This document shows, piece after piece, positions 9,880 to 16,650 of a DNA stretch of 31,969 bases. The stretch is taken from assembly GCA_027943245.1 (NCBI GenBank), contig JANDJZ010000499.1:1-31969 (forward strand). Direction: 5' to 3'. This DNA comes from Acanthamoeba sp. SK_2022b (Eukaryota; Discosea; Longamoebia; Acanthamoebidae). A program made the translations under genes and the position numbers. The notes beneath the pieces were generated by a model. It had not been told where the DNA came from, did not search any database, and saw only the letters and a program-made list of their open reading frames with translations. The first letter of the stretch is position 1. Every line of letters begins with the position of its first letter.

Positions 9880-11480
9880 GCGCACACATGGTGCCTGTGC
9901 ACTTCCTCAGTGTTGATGCCCACTCAACCAGCATGTACTGTATTCTGCTTCTTGACACAGGACACATCACACACACATGCAACGTTGTATTTGACAAGTA
10001 TTTGCTGATGAACCTGTCACTTGTGCCTCACTTCTGCCCCTCATTCTGGATGGCGTCAACTCATTCTGGGATGATGACAATGACCTGCCACCCATCAGTC
10101 ATGCAGTTGAGCTGGGGTAGCAGATCTCACCAACTGTGACTCCCACCAGCAACACATTGACATCATTGCACCCTACCAACAATGGCAACCCTCTGGCCAG
10201 TGACTGTGCAGATCCCCCACACAGCAATTCACTGCACTCAGCCACACTGTCACTGACTGCTCCAATCTCTTGATCTGATGCTCCAGCAAGCAAACCACCC
10301 ACATTGAGTGTTCACATGTTGAAGAACAATGGCTACAAGATTCCTACCACTGCAGTGATTGGTGCCTCCCACTCTGGATGGAAGATTTTTGCCCCAGTTC
10401 ACTAGAAGGGAAGCAACTACACAACAATGAAGCTGTCTAAACCTGCTGAGGAGATCAACATGCTCATCACCCATGCCAGCTCACATGCAGCCAACACTCT
10501 AGCTGCAGTCACCAAGACGAAGGACGCCCTTCTTGAGGCCGACTATGGCCCTACGCCTATGTGCCTTTGAGAAGTCCTATGATTGCCTCTACAGGACAAG
10601 TGGATGGCCACCATGAACAAGGAGTTCAGTGCCCTTGTGCTCAATGGCACATTTGAACTTGTTGAACTGCCAGCTGGCTGCTCAGCTGTTAGCACACACT
10701 GGGTCCTCAGGATCAAACCTGACAGCTCACTCAAGGCGCACTTTGTAGCACGCAGCTTCTCTCAACATGAGGGAGTTGACTATGAGGACACCTATGCTCC
10801 TGTGCTTTGACTAGAGAACCTTTGGTTCCTCCTCACATACACCATCCTGATGGGTCTTGAGATCCATCAGATGGACATAGACAACGCCTTCCTTCAAGTG
10901 ATACTTGAGGAAGAAGTCTATGTGATGCAGCCAGAAGGCTTTGTTGATGCAACTTGGCCTAGCTTCATCTGCCGCCATAGGAAGGCCATAGATTTTGGCG
11001 TTTCTGAGAGCAAGCCTCTCTCCTTGCTGCTTCCAGCTGGCTGCAACCTCGAAGTCATTGATGCAACTCCCATTGACTGCCTCAGACTCAAGTATTGAAC
11101 CATCATTGGCGCACTCCTCTACATCACGCTCTTGACATGCCCAGACATCCTCTACCCTGTTGTCTATCTCACACACTTCCTGTGCGCATACAACCACATG
11201 CTTCCTCACAGCCAAGCACATCCTCATCTATCTTCTCAGCACAATCAAGCAGACCATCCACACAAGCGCTCATCCAATCATGCTCTCTCTCTCTCTCTCT
11301 CTCTCAGCTGAACAATCTGCTTGAGCAGCTTCTACCACAGATCCATGGTGACGCCAGCTATGGCACCAACAAGCACACTGCAAAATGCATTTCCAGTCAC
11401 ATCACCCTACTTGCTGGCAGTCCAATAGTGTGGTACTCCAGACTCGACAAAACCAAGCTAAATCTACTCATCCATGATTA
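9880..11480 (+). pseudogene. Copia pol remnants (protease trace, RT, RNase H trace)
   Basis: A possible aspartic protease site (CILLLDTGHITHTCN) lies near 9940. At 10583-10810 a clear Copia RT start reads MNKEFSALVLNGTFELVELP, then WVLRIKPDSSLKAHFVARSF and VDYEDTYAPVL, and ends in TGA. Beyond the stop it continues LENLWFLLTYTILMGLEIHQ, MDIDNAFLQV and VYVMQPEGFVD to about 10960. The block with the catalytic YVDD is missing. A later piece (TIIGALLYITLLTCPDILYP, near 11098-11160) is the region before RNase H. No integrase is seen between protease and RT. A CT microsatellite (11280-11306) interrupts the end. Confidence 0.8.
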
Positions 11481-11507
11481 GCTACACACATCATGTTTGC
11501 AGGGGAG

Positions 11508-11648
11508 TGTTGGACACAACAACACTCGTCTCCACATTCATTTCTCTCCTCTTTCTTCTTTTCCTTATTTCTCCAGCATCTCTTCGTTTATGTACCCCCA
11601 TTCATATACAGAATACATCTTTTTCTTTTCTCTCCTAGATCATCAACA
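11508..11648 (+). repeat. 3' LTR of the Copia element
   Basis: 141 bp, aligned end to end with the 5' LTR with a modest number of substitutions (for example GACACTCATC against ACACTCGTC, and TCCTTGCATC against TCTCCAGCATC). It begins directly after the purine tract AGGGGAG. The divergence between the LTRs means the insertion is not brand new. Confidence 0.9.
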
Positions 11649-11822
11649 CCATGGTGACATGGTGCCCCTTTTGAATGCACTTCTTCTTGGGCTCATGGGA
11701 AGCACACCATGTTTGCTGAAACGGCACTGGAAAAAGAAAGAATTAAATAAAAAGAGAAACAACGGCAGAAAACATGAATGACAAGGGCAAGGCCAAGTTG
11801 CGGTGATCGAGGAAGAGGGGGG

Positions 11823-11834
11823 GTGTGGCCGTAT
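11823..11834 (-). repeat. 5S-start-like 12-mer after the 3' flank of unit B
   Basis: On the minus strand ATACGGCCACAC follows directly after the 95-bp 5S 3' flank and a GC. It is identical to 5S nucleotides 3-14. It may be the beginning of a further 5S copy broken immediately afterwards. With only 12 bases, chance cannot be excluded. Confidence 0.4.
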
Positions 11835-11835
11835 G

Positions 11836-12029
11836 CAGTACTGGTATTGTAGTTTATCAAAAAGAACACAATTGTGGCTCTAGTACACCAATGCCTCATA
11901 CACAGCACTGGGCAATGAAGAGGCAGCAAAAGGATACGGCACGGTGGATTCCCGGGTGGTCGCCCACCCCAGTACTAACACCGCCTGGCGCAGCTTAACT
12001 TCGCTGTTCGGATGGGAAGCGGTGCTTTC
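11836..12029 (-). repeat. 5S rDNA unit, copy B (left part)
   Basis: The reverse complement of 7458-7651: the 95-bp 3' flank (11836-11930) and 5S nucleotides 21-119. It continues beyond the LINE at 16366-16463. Together the two parts form an inverted copy of unit A with no internal gap. Confidence 0.85.
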
Positions 12030-12162
12030 ATGTTCATGTAATGGTCGTTAAAGTGGTTAACCATGTGCCTGTGTGGCCTCTGGCGTTAGCCCGGTAGCCC
12101 CCACTGTGGTGATGGCAGTCTCTCACTCTGGTCCTTGGATTCGGCTGGGAGCTGGTCACCGT

Positions 12163-12178
12163 CCCTCCCGCAGGAGGG
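12163..12178 (-). other. Small hairpin in LINE 3' UTR
   Basis: CCCTCC and GGAGGG form a perfect 6-bp stem around a CGCA loop. It lies 134 bp from the 3' end of the element, in the region that LINE reverse transcriptases often recognise. Confidence 0.45.
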
Positions 12179-12235
12179 GAAAGTTTTCGTCTTTGCTTGT
12201 GCGGTGTCTGCGTTGGTGGGGCGCCTCGTTAAAAA

Positions 12236-12256
12236 CCCCTCTCAGCTTGAGAGGGG
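12236..12256 (-). other. 8-bp hairpin with T-tract in LINE 3' UTR
   Basis: CCCCTCTC and GAGAGGGG form a perfect 8-bp stem with a 5-nt loop. On the element's sense (minus) strand the stem is followed by TTTTT. It could be a recognition hairpin for the element's RT, or the T run could stop Pol III. Which applies is not decidable from the sequence. Confidence 0.55.
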
Positions 12257-12355
12257 AAAAGAGTGCGCCCGGGGAGGGTGGTCGGGTTGGTCGGTCGGGT
12301 CCGCGGTCTCGGTGAAGGTCGGGGTTGGTGTGTTGGCTGTGTTGGCTTGTCGTGG

Positions 12356-13060
12356 TCAGTCATCAGGTGTCACATCATCGGTTGGTCGGGCTGGGTTCGG
12401 TCGGCGGTGGTCCTGGTCTACGTCATGGGTCCCTGCACCTGTCGATGCGCTAGCCTTTCCAACCCCAGCTGTTGCTGGGGTGGGAGGGGCTGTCTTGCGC
12501 TGCGCAGAGCATGTGAGGCCCAAGGCGTTCAGGTAGAGGCACCGATCGATCCAGATGCGGTGGCTTGTGGCGAGGAGTGTGGCCTGGATGGTGCGGAAGG
12601 TCTTGTAGTGGCTGTCGGAGTGTCCTTTTGGAATGCGTTGTATGCCCAGCCAGTCTGTAGCTGAGGCGGTGGGGATAAGGGGGATAGTGTCCAGTTTTTT
12701 CGCGATGGTGTTTAGAGACATTTGCGCTTCACATCGTGTAGTCCTGCGTGCTGGGCAGGAGGCTAGGACATGGTCCAGGTCTTCCAATTTGTGTCTCTGG
12801 TTGTTGTGTTCGCACCAGATGCAGGTGGGGGTTGCGTGCACTGGGTTAGAGGAGGTTTGGTGAAGGTTGGCTCGAAGGGGGAGGAGATTTTTAGTGGCTC
12901 TAAGTAAGAAGCCGTAAAGGGCCGTGTCAGGGTGGCTGGCTAGGGCTTTTCGCTTGGGGGTTCCTGGGGGGGGTCTGTCCCATTGGTCCTTCCATTTGCA
13001 TAGGAGGATCCGTCTGGGGATTGGGGAGGAGGAGAAGCTGTCTTGGACGATCACCCTTTC
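12356..13060 (-). CDS. LINE C-terminal region with zinc knuckle
   Basis: Continues the RNase H reading frame beyond a single TGA (13063-13061): ERVIVQDS follows directly, with no frame change. Near its middle is CIWCEHNNQRHKLEDLDHVL followed by ASCP, a C-x2-C...H...C pattern as in the zf-RVT knuckle found after RNase H in many LINE proteins. A Trp/Arg-rich segment (IWIDRC) and a Pro/Thr-rich tail end at 12356. It probably belongs to the polyprotein and is translated only if the TGA is read through or is a recent mutation. Confidence 0.75.
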   Translation of the reverse strand, partial: ERVIVQDSFSSSPIPRRILLCKWKDQWDRPPPGTPKRKALASHPDTALYGFLLRATKNLLPLRANLHQTSSNPVHATPTCIWCEHNNQRHKLEDLDHVLASCPARRTTRCEAQMSLNTIAKKLDTIPLIPTASATDWLGIQRIPKGHSDSHYKTFRTIQATLLATSHRIWIDRCLYLNALGLTCSAQRKTAPPTPATAGVGKASASTGAGTHDVDQDHRRPNPARPTDDVTPDD

Positions 13061-15016
13061 TCAGGCGTAGGCTGAGGGGGGTGGCGGGAGGTCTGCGCCT
13101 TTTCTTGCCGCCTCATCAGCTAGGTTGTTAAGTTTGCAGGCGGTGGGGTAGTGTAGGGGGAGGTTTGTTTTTTGGGCCTCGATTTTTGGTTGCCATTTAT
13201 TGGGATCAGTGCTGAGCTTCTTGGAGACGTGGCTGTAGATGTGGTGGAGGGTGATTTTGTTGTGTTTGCTAGCTAGGTTGCGTATGTTGAGGATGGTCTC
13301 TCTATTTGGGGTGAGGTGGTGTATGTCCGGGGAGTCTTTTAGGCAGTTTTGTACCGTTTTTATGGCGTATTGGCTGTCCATAAAGATCCTGATTTCTGGG
13401 GTGCCGAGTGGCGTGTGTTTCAGGGCAATTTCTATGCTGTGTAGCTCGGCGTTATTATTTGATTGTTCCCTAGGGGTTCTGAGGGTTAGTATGATTGGCT
13501 TTGGGTGGGAGTGAAAGACCACTCCACTACCCGCTGCTCTATTTTTCAAAGACCCATCGGTGAAGACGTCTAGCATGTGGGGCGTGGGTGGGATCGGCGG
13601 GGGTTGGGTTGGTTGTGAGTGGGCGTTGTTTGGGTGTGCTAAGTGTGGGAAAATTACTTGGACCTCGCATTCTTTAGCTGCTGCTATGAAGGCGGCTATG
13701 GTGGGGAGGTTTCGGCGCAGGATTGGTTTTCCGTGGAAGGGGAAGTCTGGCGATTTGTCTTGGTAGAGTGCTAGGTTGTTTGCCGTTGTGGTCTGCACTA
13801 GTGAGTCCGGTCCGTTGAAGATGGTAGTTAGGGTGGATAGGGCAGCCCATCGTTGGGCTGTGCCCAATTCAGTAAGCGAGAGGCCCGTCCCATCTGGGCC
13901 GTACATAATGTTTTTGTCATACCAGCTGCGGATGTGCAGTTCATTTATTATAACTCTGCGTGCCGCGCAGTCAAAATTGTTTGCTGCTTTTTTAGTGAGG
14001 GGACGAGACGGGGTGTCGTAGAGGATGGTTGGGAAGGCATATGTGTTCAGGAAGTGTGCTTTGGCTTCTGCGCTCATCCTTTTTGATGAGATGAAGTTTG
14101 CTTTCTTTTTAAACTCCTTTGTGAGGGAGTGTTCATCGGGTTTGCGTCGGTCAAACCGGATGTGGGCGCCTAGGTATTTGACGCTTTTGTTCTTTTCTAG
14201 GTTGGGTATGAGTTGGGGCCCTGTTGGGGTGTCTACTGCTAGGGACAGGGTTTCTAGTGAGGTGGTTGCAATGATGGACTTACTGGGGCTAATTTGGAGT
14301 CTGTGGTAGTTGCAGAAGTTTTGGAAGAGTGCCAGCGATTCGGCCAGGTCGGCGCCAGAGCTGCTGAGTATGGTGAGATCGTCTGCAAAGGCCATGTTGC
14401 CTATTTTTTCCCCTTGTGATGTTGAGTGAGCAGAGCGGGTGTGTAGGAGCTGTTCAACTACTGGGTTGATGAATAGGTTCCAGAGGAGAGGGGATAAAGG
14501 GTCTCCTTGTTTGACTCCTTTGTCCATTGGGAAGGGGGCTGTGTCACCATAGCGGGTGCACACTGTGGTGTTTGCATTGTTGTACAATTTGTTTATTAGT
14601 TCTTGGAGAGTTGGGGAGGCGCCGTAGTAGCGAAGGGTGAGTGTTATGGCTCTGTGTGGCAGGGAGTCATATGCTTTTTCCAGGTCGACAAAGAGTGCAA
14701 AGAGTGGGCGGTTCAGTGTGAGGGCTTCCTCAATCAGGTTGCGGAGGGTGATTATGTGTAGTTGGGTTGACCTCCCTTTTCGAAAGGCTGCTTGGGCTTT
14801 GGAGAGGATGTTGCGCCGTTCTACTGCTTCGTAGAGGCGTTTATTGATTATTAGTGTTAGGAGTTTGTATATTGTTTGGCAGAGTGCTATGGGTCGGTAG
14901 TTGTTTAGGTTTGCTTTGTCGTTTCTCTTGTGGATGGTCCAGATTTTTGCGCTGTTAAGGTTGTCCGGGAGTGTAGGGTCAGTCATGGCTGAGTTGAGGA
15001 ATGAGAGGAGATCTGC
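13061..15016 (-). CDS. LINE reverse transcriptase and RNase H
   Basis: An uninterrupted frame of about 650 codons; the first ATG is at 14986, but the frame is open from 15016 and continues the upstream ORF across a TGA. RT motifs: IHKRNDKANLNNYRPIALC, LSKAQAAFRKGRST, LFALFVDLEKAYDSLPH, KGVKQGDPLSPLLWNLFI and the catalytic MAFADDLTIL. RNase H follows with DVFTDGS, NNAELHSIEIAL, IFMDSQYAI, HHIYSHV and LADEAARKG, so its acidic and His residues are all present. The catalytic core looks undamaged, which suggests a fairly recent insertion despite the flanking stop codons. Confidence 0.9.
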   Translation of the reverse strand, partial: ADLLSFLNSAMTDPTLPDNLNSAKIWTIHKRNDKANLNNYRPIALCQTIYKLLTLIINKRLYEAVERRNILSKAQAAFRKGRSTQLHIITLRNLIEEALTLNRPLFALFVDLEKAYDSLPHRAITLTLRYYGASPTLQELINKLYNNANTTVCTRYGDTAPFPMDKGVKQGDPLSPLLWNLFINPVVEQLLHTRSAHSTSQGEKIGNMAFADDLTILSSSGADLAESLALFQNFCNYHRLQISPSKSIIATTSLETLSLAVDTPTGPQLIPNLEKNKSVKYLGAHIRFDRRKPDEHSLTKEFKKKANFISSKRMSAEAKAHFLNTYAFPTILYDTPSRPLTKKAANNFDCAARRVIINELHIRSWYDKNIMYGPDGTGLSLTELGTAQRWAALSTLTTIFNGPDSLVQTTTANNLALYQDKSPDFPFHGKPILRRNLPTIAAFIAAAKECEVQVIFPHLAHPNNAHSQPTQPPPIPPTPHMLDVFTDGSLKNRAAGSGVVFHSHPKPIILTLRTPREQSNNNAELHSIEIALKHTPLGTPEIRIFMDSQYAIKTVQNCLKDSPDIHHLTPNRETILNIRNLASKHNKITLHHIYSHVSKKLSTDPNKWQPKIEAQKTNLPLHYPTACKLNNLADEAARKGADLPPPPSAYA

Positions 15017-16018
15017 TCAGTTTCTGTCGTTGAGGGCTTTGAGCATTGCGTTGTTGATTTCATCTGGGCCTGGGGCTGAATCTGTTTTTATCTTTGCGAG
15101 GGTGTCATTTAGTTCTTGCAGTGTGATGGGTCTGGTTATCTGTTCATTATCTTTAATGGTAAGGCGTGGGCGTTCTTTAGTGTAACAGTTTGGGATAGGG
15201 GTTGTTGGGGCAGGGCCTTTTGTGAACAAGCTACACCAGAAGGTGCGGGTTACGTCTTTGATTACCTTTGGGTCTGTGACCAGTTCGTGGTGCTCGTTTA
15301 GCACATTTAGTGGTAGGGAGTTGGTTCTTGGGTGTAGGTGTGATTTAAGTCTCTTGAAGTGGAGTTGGTTAGTGAGGTTGGCATCTCTGCGCTGTCTCAT
15401 GACGTTTGTGTTTATTTTTATTTTATTTTGCGATTGGATTGCTTTGCGCATCTGTCTTTGGAGTGATTTCTGTGAGGTTTTTGCTTTGGTGAGCCATTCG
15501 TTGTTGTCGTTACTTGAGAAAAGTGCTCTTTCTTTTGGCTTGAGGGAGCCTGTGGCTAGAAGTCTATGGATGCTTCGCGTGAGCTTGCCATACTTTTTGA
15601 CAAGTTTTGCGGTTTCTTTGTTTAGTTTACGTGCTTTGTTAGGAGGGGGGGTTGGGATGGTGGCAGCCGCCGCTGTTGCAATTCTGTCTCTGATGTCAGT
15701 GTAGGTACAATTGCTGATCCGTTCATTGAAGAGTATAGCCTCTTCTTGGGTAAGTCTGCTTTTGAATGCTCTGTGGTAAGTCACTGGGGTGAAGGGGTTG
15801 TAGTTGTTTCTTCTCCAGCTGCATGTGAAGGCTAGGTGGTCTGTGTCGACCAGCGTGGGTGAGTATGAGGCGTTGATCGGGGTTATGTGGTGAGATATTA
15901 GTGCAGTGTCTATCCTAGTAGCTTGGATACTGCCGTTCTTTTCAGCTCTGGTCCAGGAGAAGGTTTGTTTTGTTGGGTGGAGTGCTCGGAAGGCATCTTT
16001 TAGCGCGCACGTTTCCAT
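15017..16018 (-). CDS. LINE endonuclease end and linker to RT
   Basis: Opens with the last third of an apurinic-type endonuclease: LKDAFRALHPTKQTFSWTRA, then RIDTALISHHI and DTDHLAFTCSW (the terminal SDH-type motif). A basic helical linker follows, then the usual pre-RT block ELNDTLAKIKTDSAPGPDEI, ending LNDRN-TGA at 15017. The same frame continues into the RT ORF. Upstream, in the same frame, HLKNHPPLSPHLINL is plausible endonuclease sequence, but TGA and TAA codons occur soon after. The N-terminal part (MKLGTVN, near 16254) is in another frame, and the space between seems too short for a complete nuclease. Confidence 0.8.
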   Translation of the reverse strand: METCALKDAFRALHPTKQTFSWTRAEKNGSIQATRIDTALISHHITPINASYSPTLVDTDHLAFTCSWRRNNYNPFTPVTYHRAFKSRLTQEEAILFNERISNCTYTDIRDRIATAAAATIPTPPPNKARKLNKETAKLVKKYGKLTRSIHRLLATGSLKPKERALFSSNDNNEWLTKAKTSQKSLQRQMRKAIQSQNKIKINTNVMRQRRDANLTNQLHFKRLKSHLHPRTNSLPLNVLNEHHELVTDPKVIKDVTRTFWCSLFTKGPAPTTPIPNCYTKERPRLTIKDNEQITRPITLQELNDTLAKIKTDSAPGPDEINNAMLKALNDRN

Positions 16019-16385
16019 TAGGTTTATTAAGTGTGGGCTTAGGGGCGGGTGGTTTTTGAGGTGCGGGTGCCTTCCTGCTCATCTCCATGCTTTCGCTTAT
16101 GGGTAGAGGGTGCGGGTGTGTCCTTGTCCATCTTTCTGAGAGAAGATGCGAGTGTTTTGTATGATTAATTATGATGCTGTCTGTGCGTGGGTTTGGTGGA
16201 AGACTAGGTCTTCTGGCATTGTTTTTTATCCTTGGATTGACCGTTCCAAGCTTCATACAAAATAGCACTTCATCTCTTGAGTTGGGTGTACCCGAGTTCA
16301 GGGGGGGGGGAGCAGGAGCTGTGGCCTTGTTCGCGGCAGGAAGTTTTTTTCGAAGCGGTGCTTTCTGCGCAGTGTGGCCGTATCC

Positions 16386-16430
16386 AACAGCTCTCTCCAT
16401 TTGCTTTCCTGTTGGTCCCTACAGCAGTGT
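16386..16430. repeat. 45-bp spacer between divergent 5S sequences (copy B)
   Basis: The exact reverse complement of 7393-7437. In both units it separates two head-to-head 5S starts, so it is the 5' flank of both. It contains no obvious TATA box. Confidence 0.85.
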
Positions 16431-16472
16431 GATACGGCCACACTGCGCAGAAAGCACCGCTTCCCATCCGAA
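16431..16472 (+). pseudogene. Truncated 5S rRNA fragment (nt 2-43)
   Basis: Plus-strand 5S nucleotides 2-43 (GATACGGCC...CCATCCGAA), head-to-head with the split 5S on the other strand. It breaks off into unrelated sequence (AGTAGCTTG). It corresponds to the fragment at 7360-7392 in unit A but is nine bases longer. Confidence 0.85.
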
Positions 16473-16650
16473 AGTAGCTTGATCGCCTTCCCATGTGCTC
16501 CGTTGATCTCACTATTACCCAAGGCGGAGTCACCCACCAACAACGCACATGGTCCTCAATCGTCCTGATCTTCAGATGTCTTTAAAGGGTAATTTACATA
16601 TGGGAAGACGCCTGACCTCCTAGTACACACGTGTGCCACTGGACCAGGCC

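Larger units (their letters stand above)
8535..11648 (+). mobile_element. Copia-type LTR retrotransposon, internally deleted
   Basis: The 3,114-bp element has near-identical terminal repeats (8535-8674 and 11508-11648, both TGTTGGACACAA...CAACA). It is flanked by a perfect 5-bp duplication CCATG (8530-8534 and 11649-11653). A purine tract AGGGGAG directly precedes the 3' LTR, as expected for plus-strand priming. Inside are a Copia gag, a possible protease site, the first part of a Copia reverse transcriptase and traces of the RNase H end. Integrase and the RT catalytic YVDD block are missing, and several frameshifts and stops are present. At about 3.1 kb it is well short of complete Copia elements (about 5 kb). 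It can only have moved with proteins supplied in trans, or it decayed after insertion. Confidence 0.92.
12030..16351 (-). mobile_element. APE-type LINE inserted in a 5S rRNA gene
   Basis: A 4,322-bp non-LTR retrotransposon on the minus strand, flanked by a 14-bp duplication of 5S sequence (GAAGCGGTGCTTTC on the plus strand, 12016-12029 and 16352-16365). Domains in order of translation: apurinic-type endonuclease (possible start MKLGTVN near 16254, clear end with FSWTRAEKNGS and TDHLAF), reverse transcriptase with FADD, RNase H with all acidic residues, and a CCHC-like zinc knuckle. This order is typical of the I/Tad/R1 group of LINEs; the clade is not resolved. There is no ORF1 and no poly(A) tail: the 3' end is ACGACCATTACATGAACAT. 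In-frame TGA codons split the ORF at 15017 and 13061, and the endonuclease start is frame-broken. Two hairpins lie in the 3' UTR. Confidence 0.92.
11931..16385 (-). pseudogene. 5S rRNA gene split by a LINE
   Basis: On the minus strand, 5S nucleotides 1-34 lie at 16385-16352 and nucleotides 21-119 at 12029-11931, with the LINE at 16351-12030 between them. Nucleotides 21-34 are present twice as the 14-bp target-site duplication. Apart from the insertion, the sequence equals the intact 5S at 7438. The internal control region (nt ~50-95) is on the 11931 side, cut off from the natural 5' end, so this copy cannot give a normal 5S RNA. Confidence 0.92.

Noticed and set aside
11786..11799. 14-base match GCAAGGCCAAGTTG to the kelch gene (16828-16841) as evidence of a captured exon
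   Set aside because: The match is short with no flanking similarity; chance is adequate.
12236..12256. Hairpin plus T-tract as a bacterial intrinsic terminator
   Set aside because: The surroundings are eukaryotic and the structure lies within a LINE 3' UTR; it is reported as an RNA hairpin instead.
13061..15019. Alternative genetic code (TGA as Trp) for the nuclear genes
   Set aside because: Host genes use TGA as a normal stop (P450, kelch proteins, M15 peptidase) and no in-frame TGA occurs in their models; the TGA codons are confined to the LINE.
15222..15704. Plus-strand frames opposite the LINE
   Set aside because: They are shadows of the RT/endonuclease ORFs; the minus strand carries all catalytic motifs.
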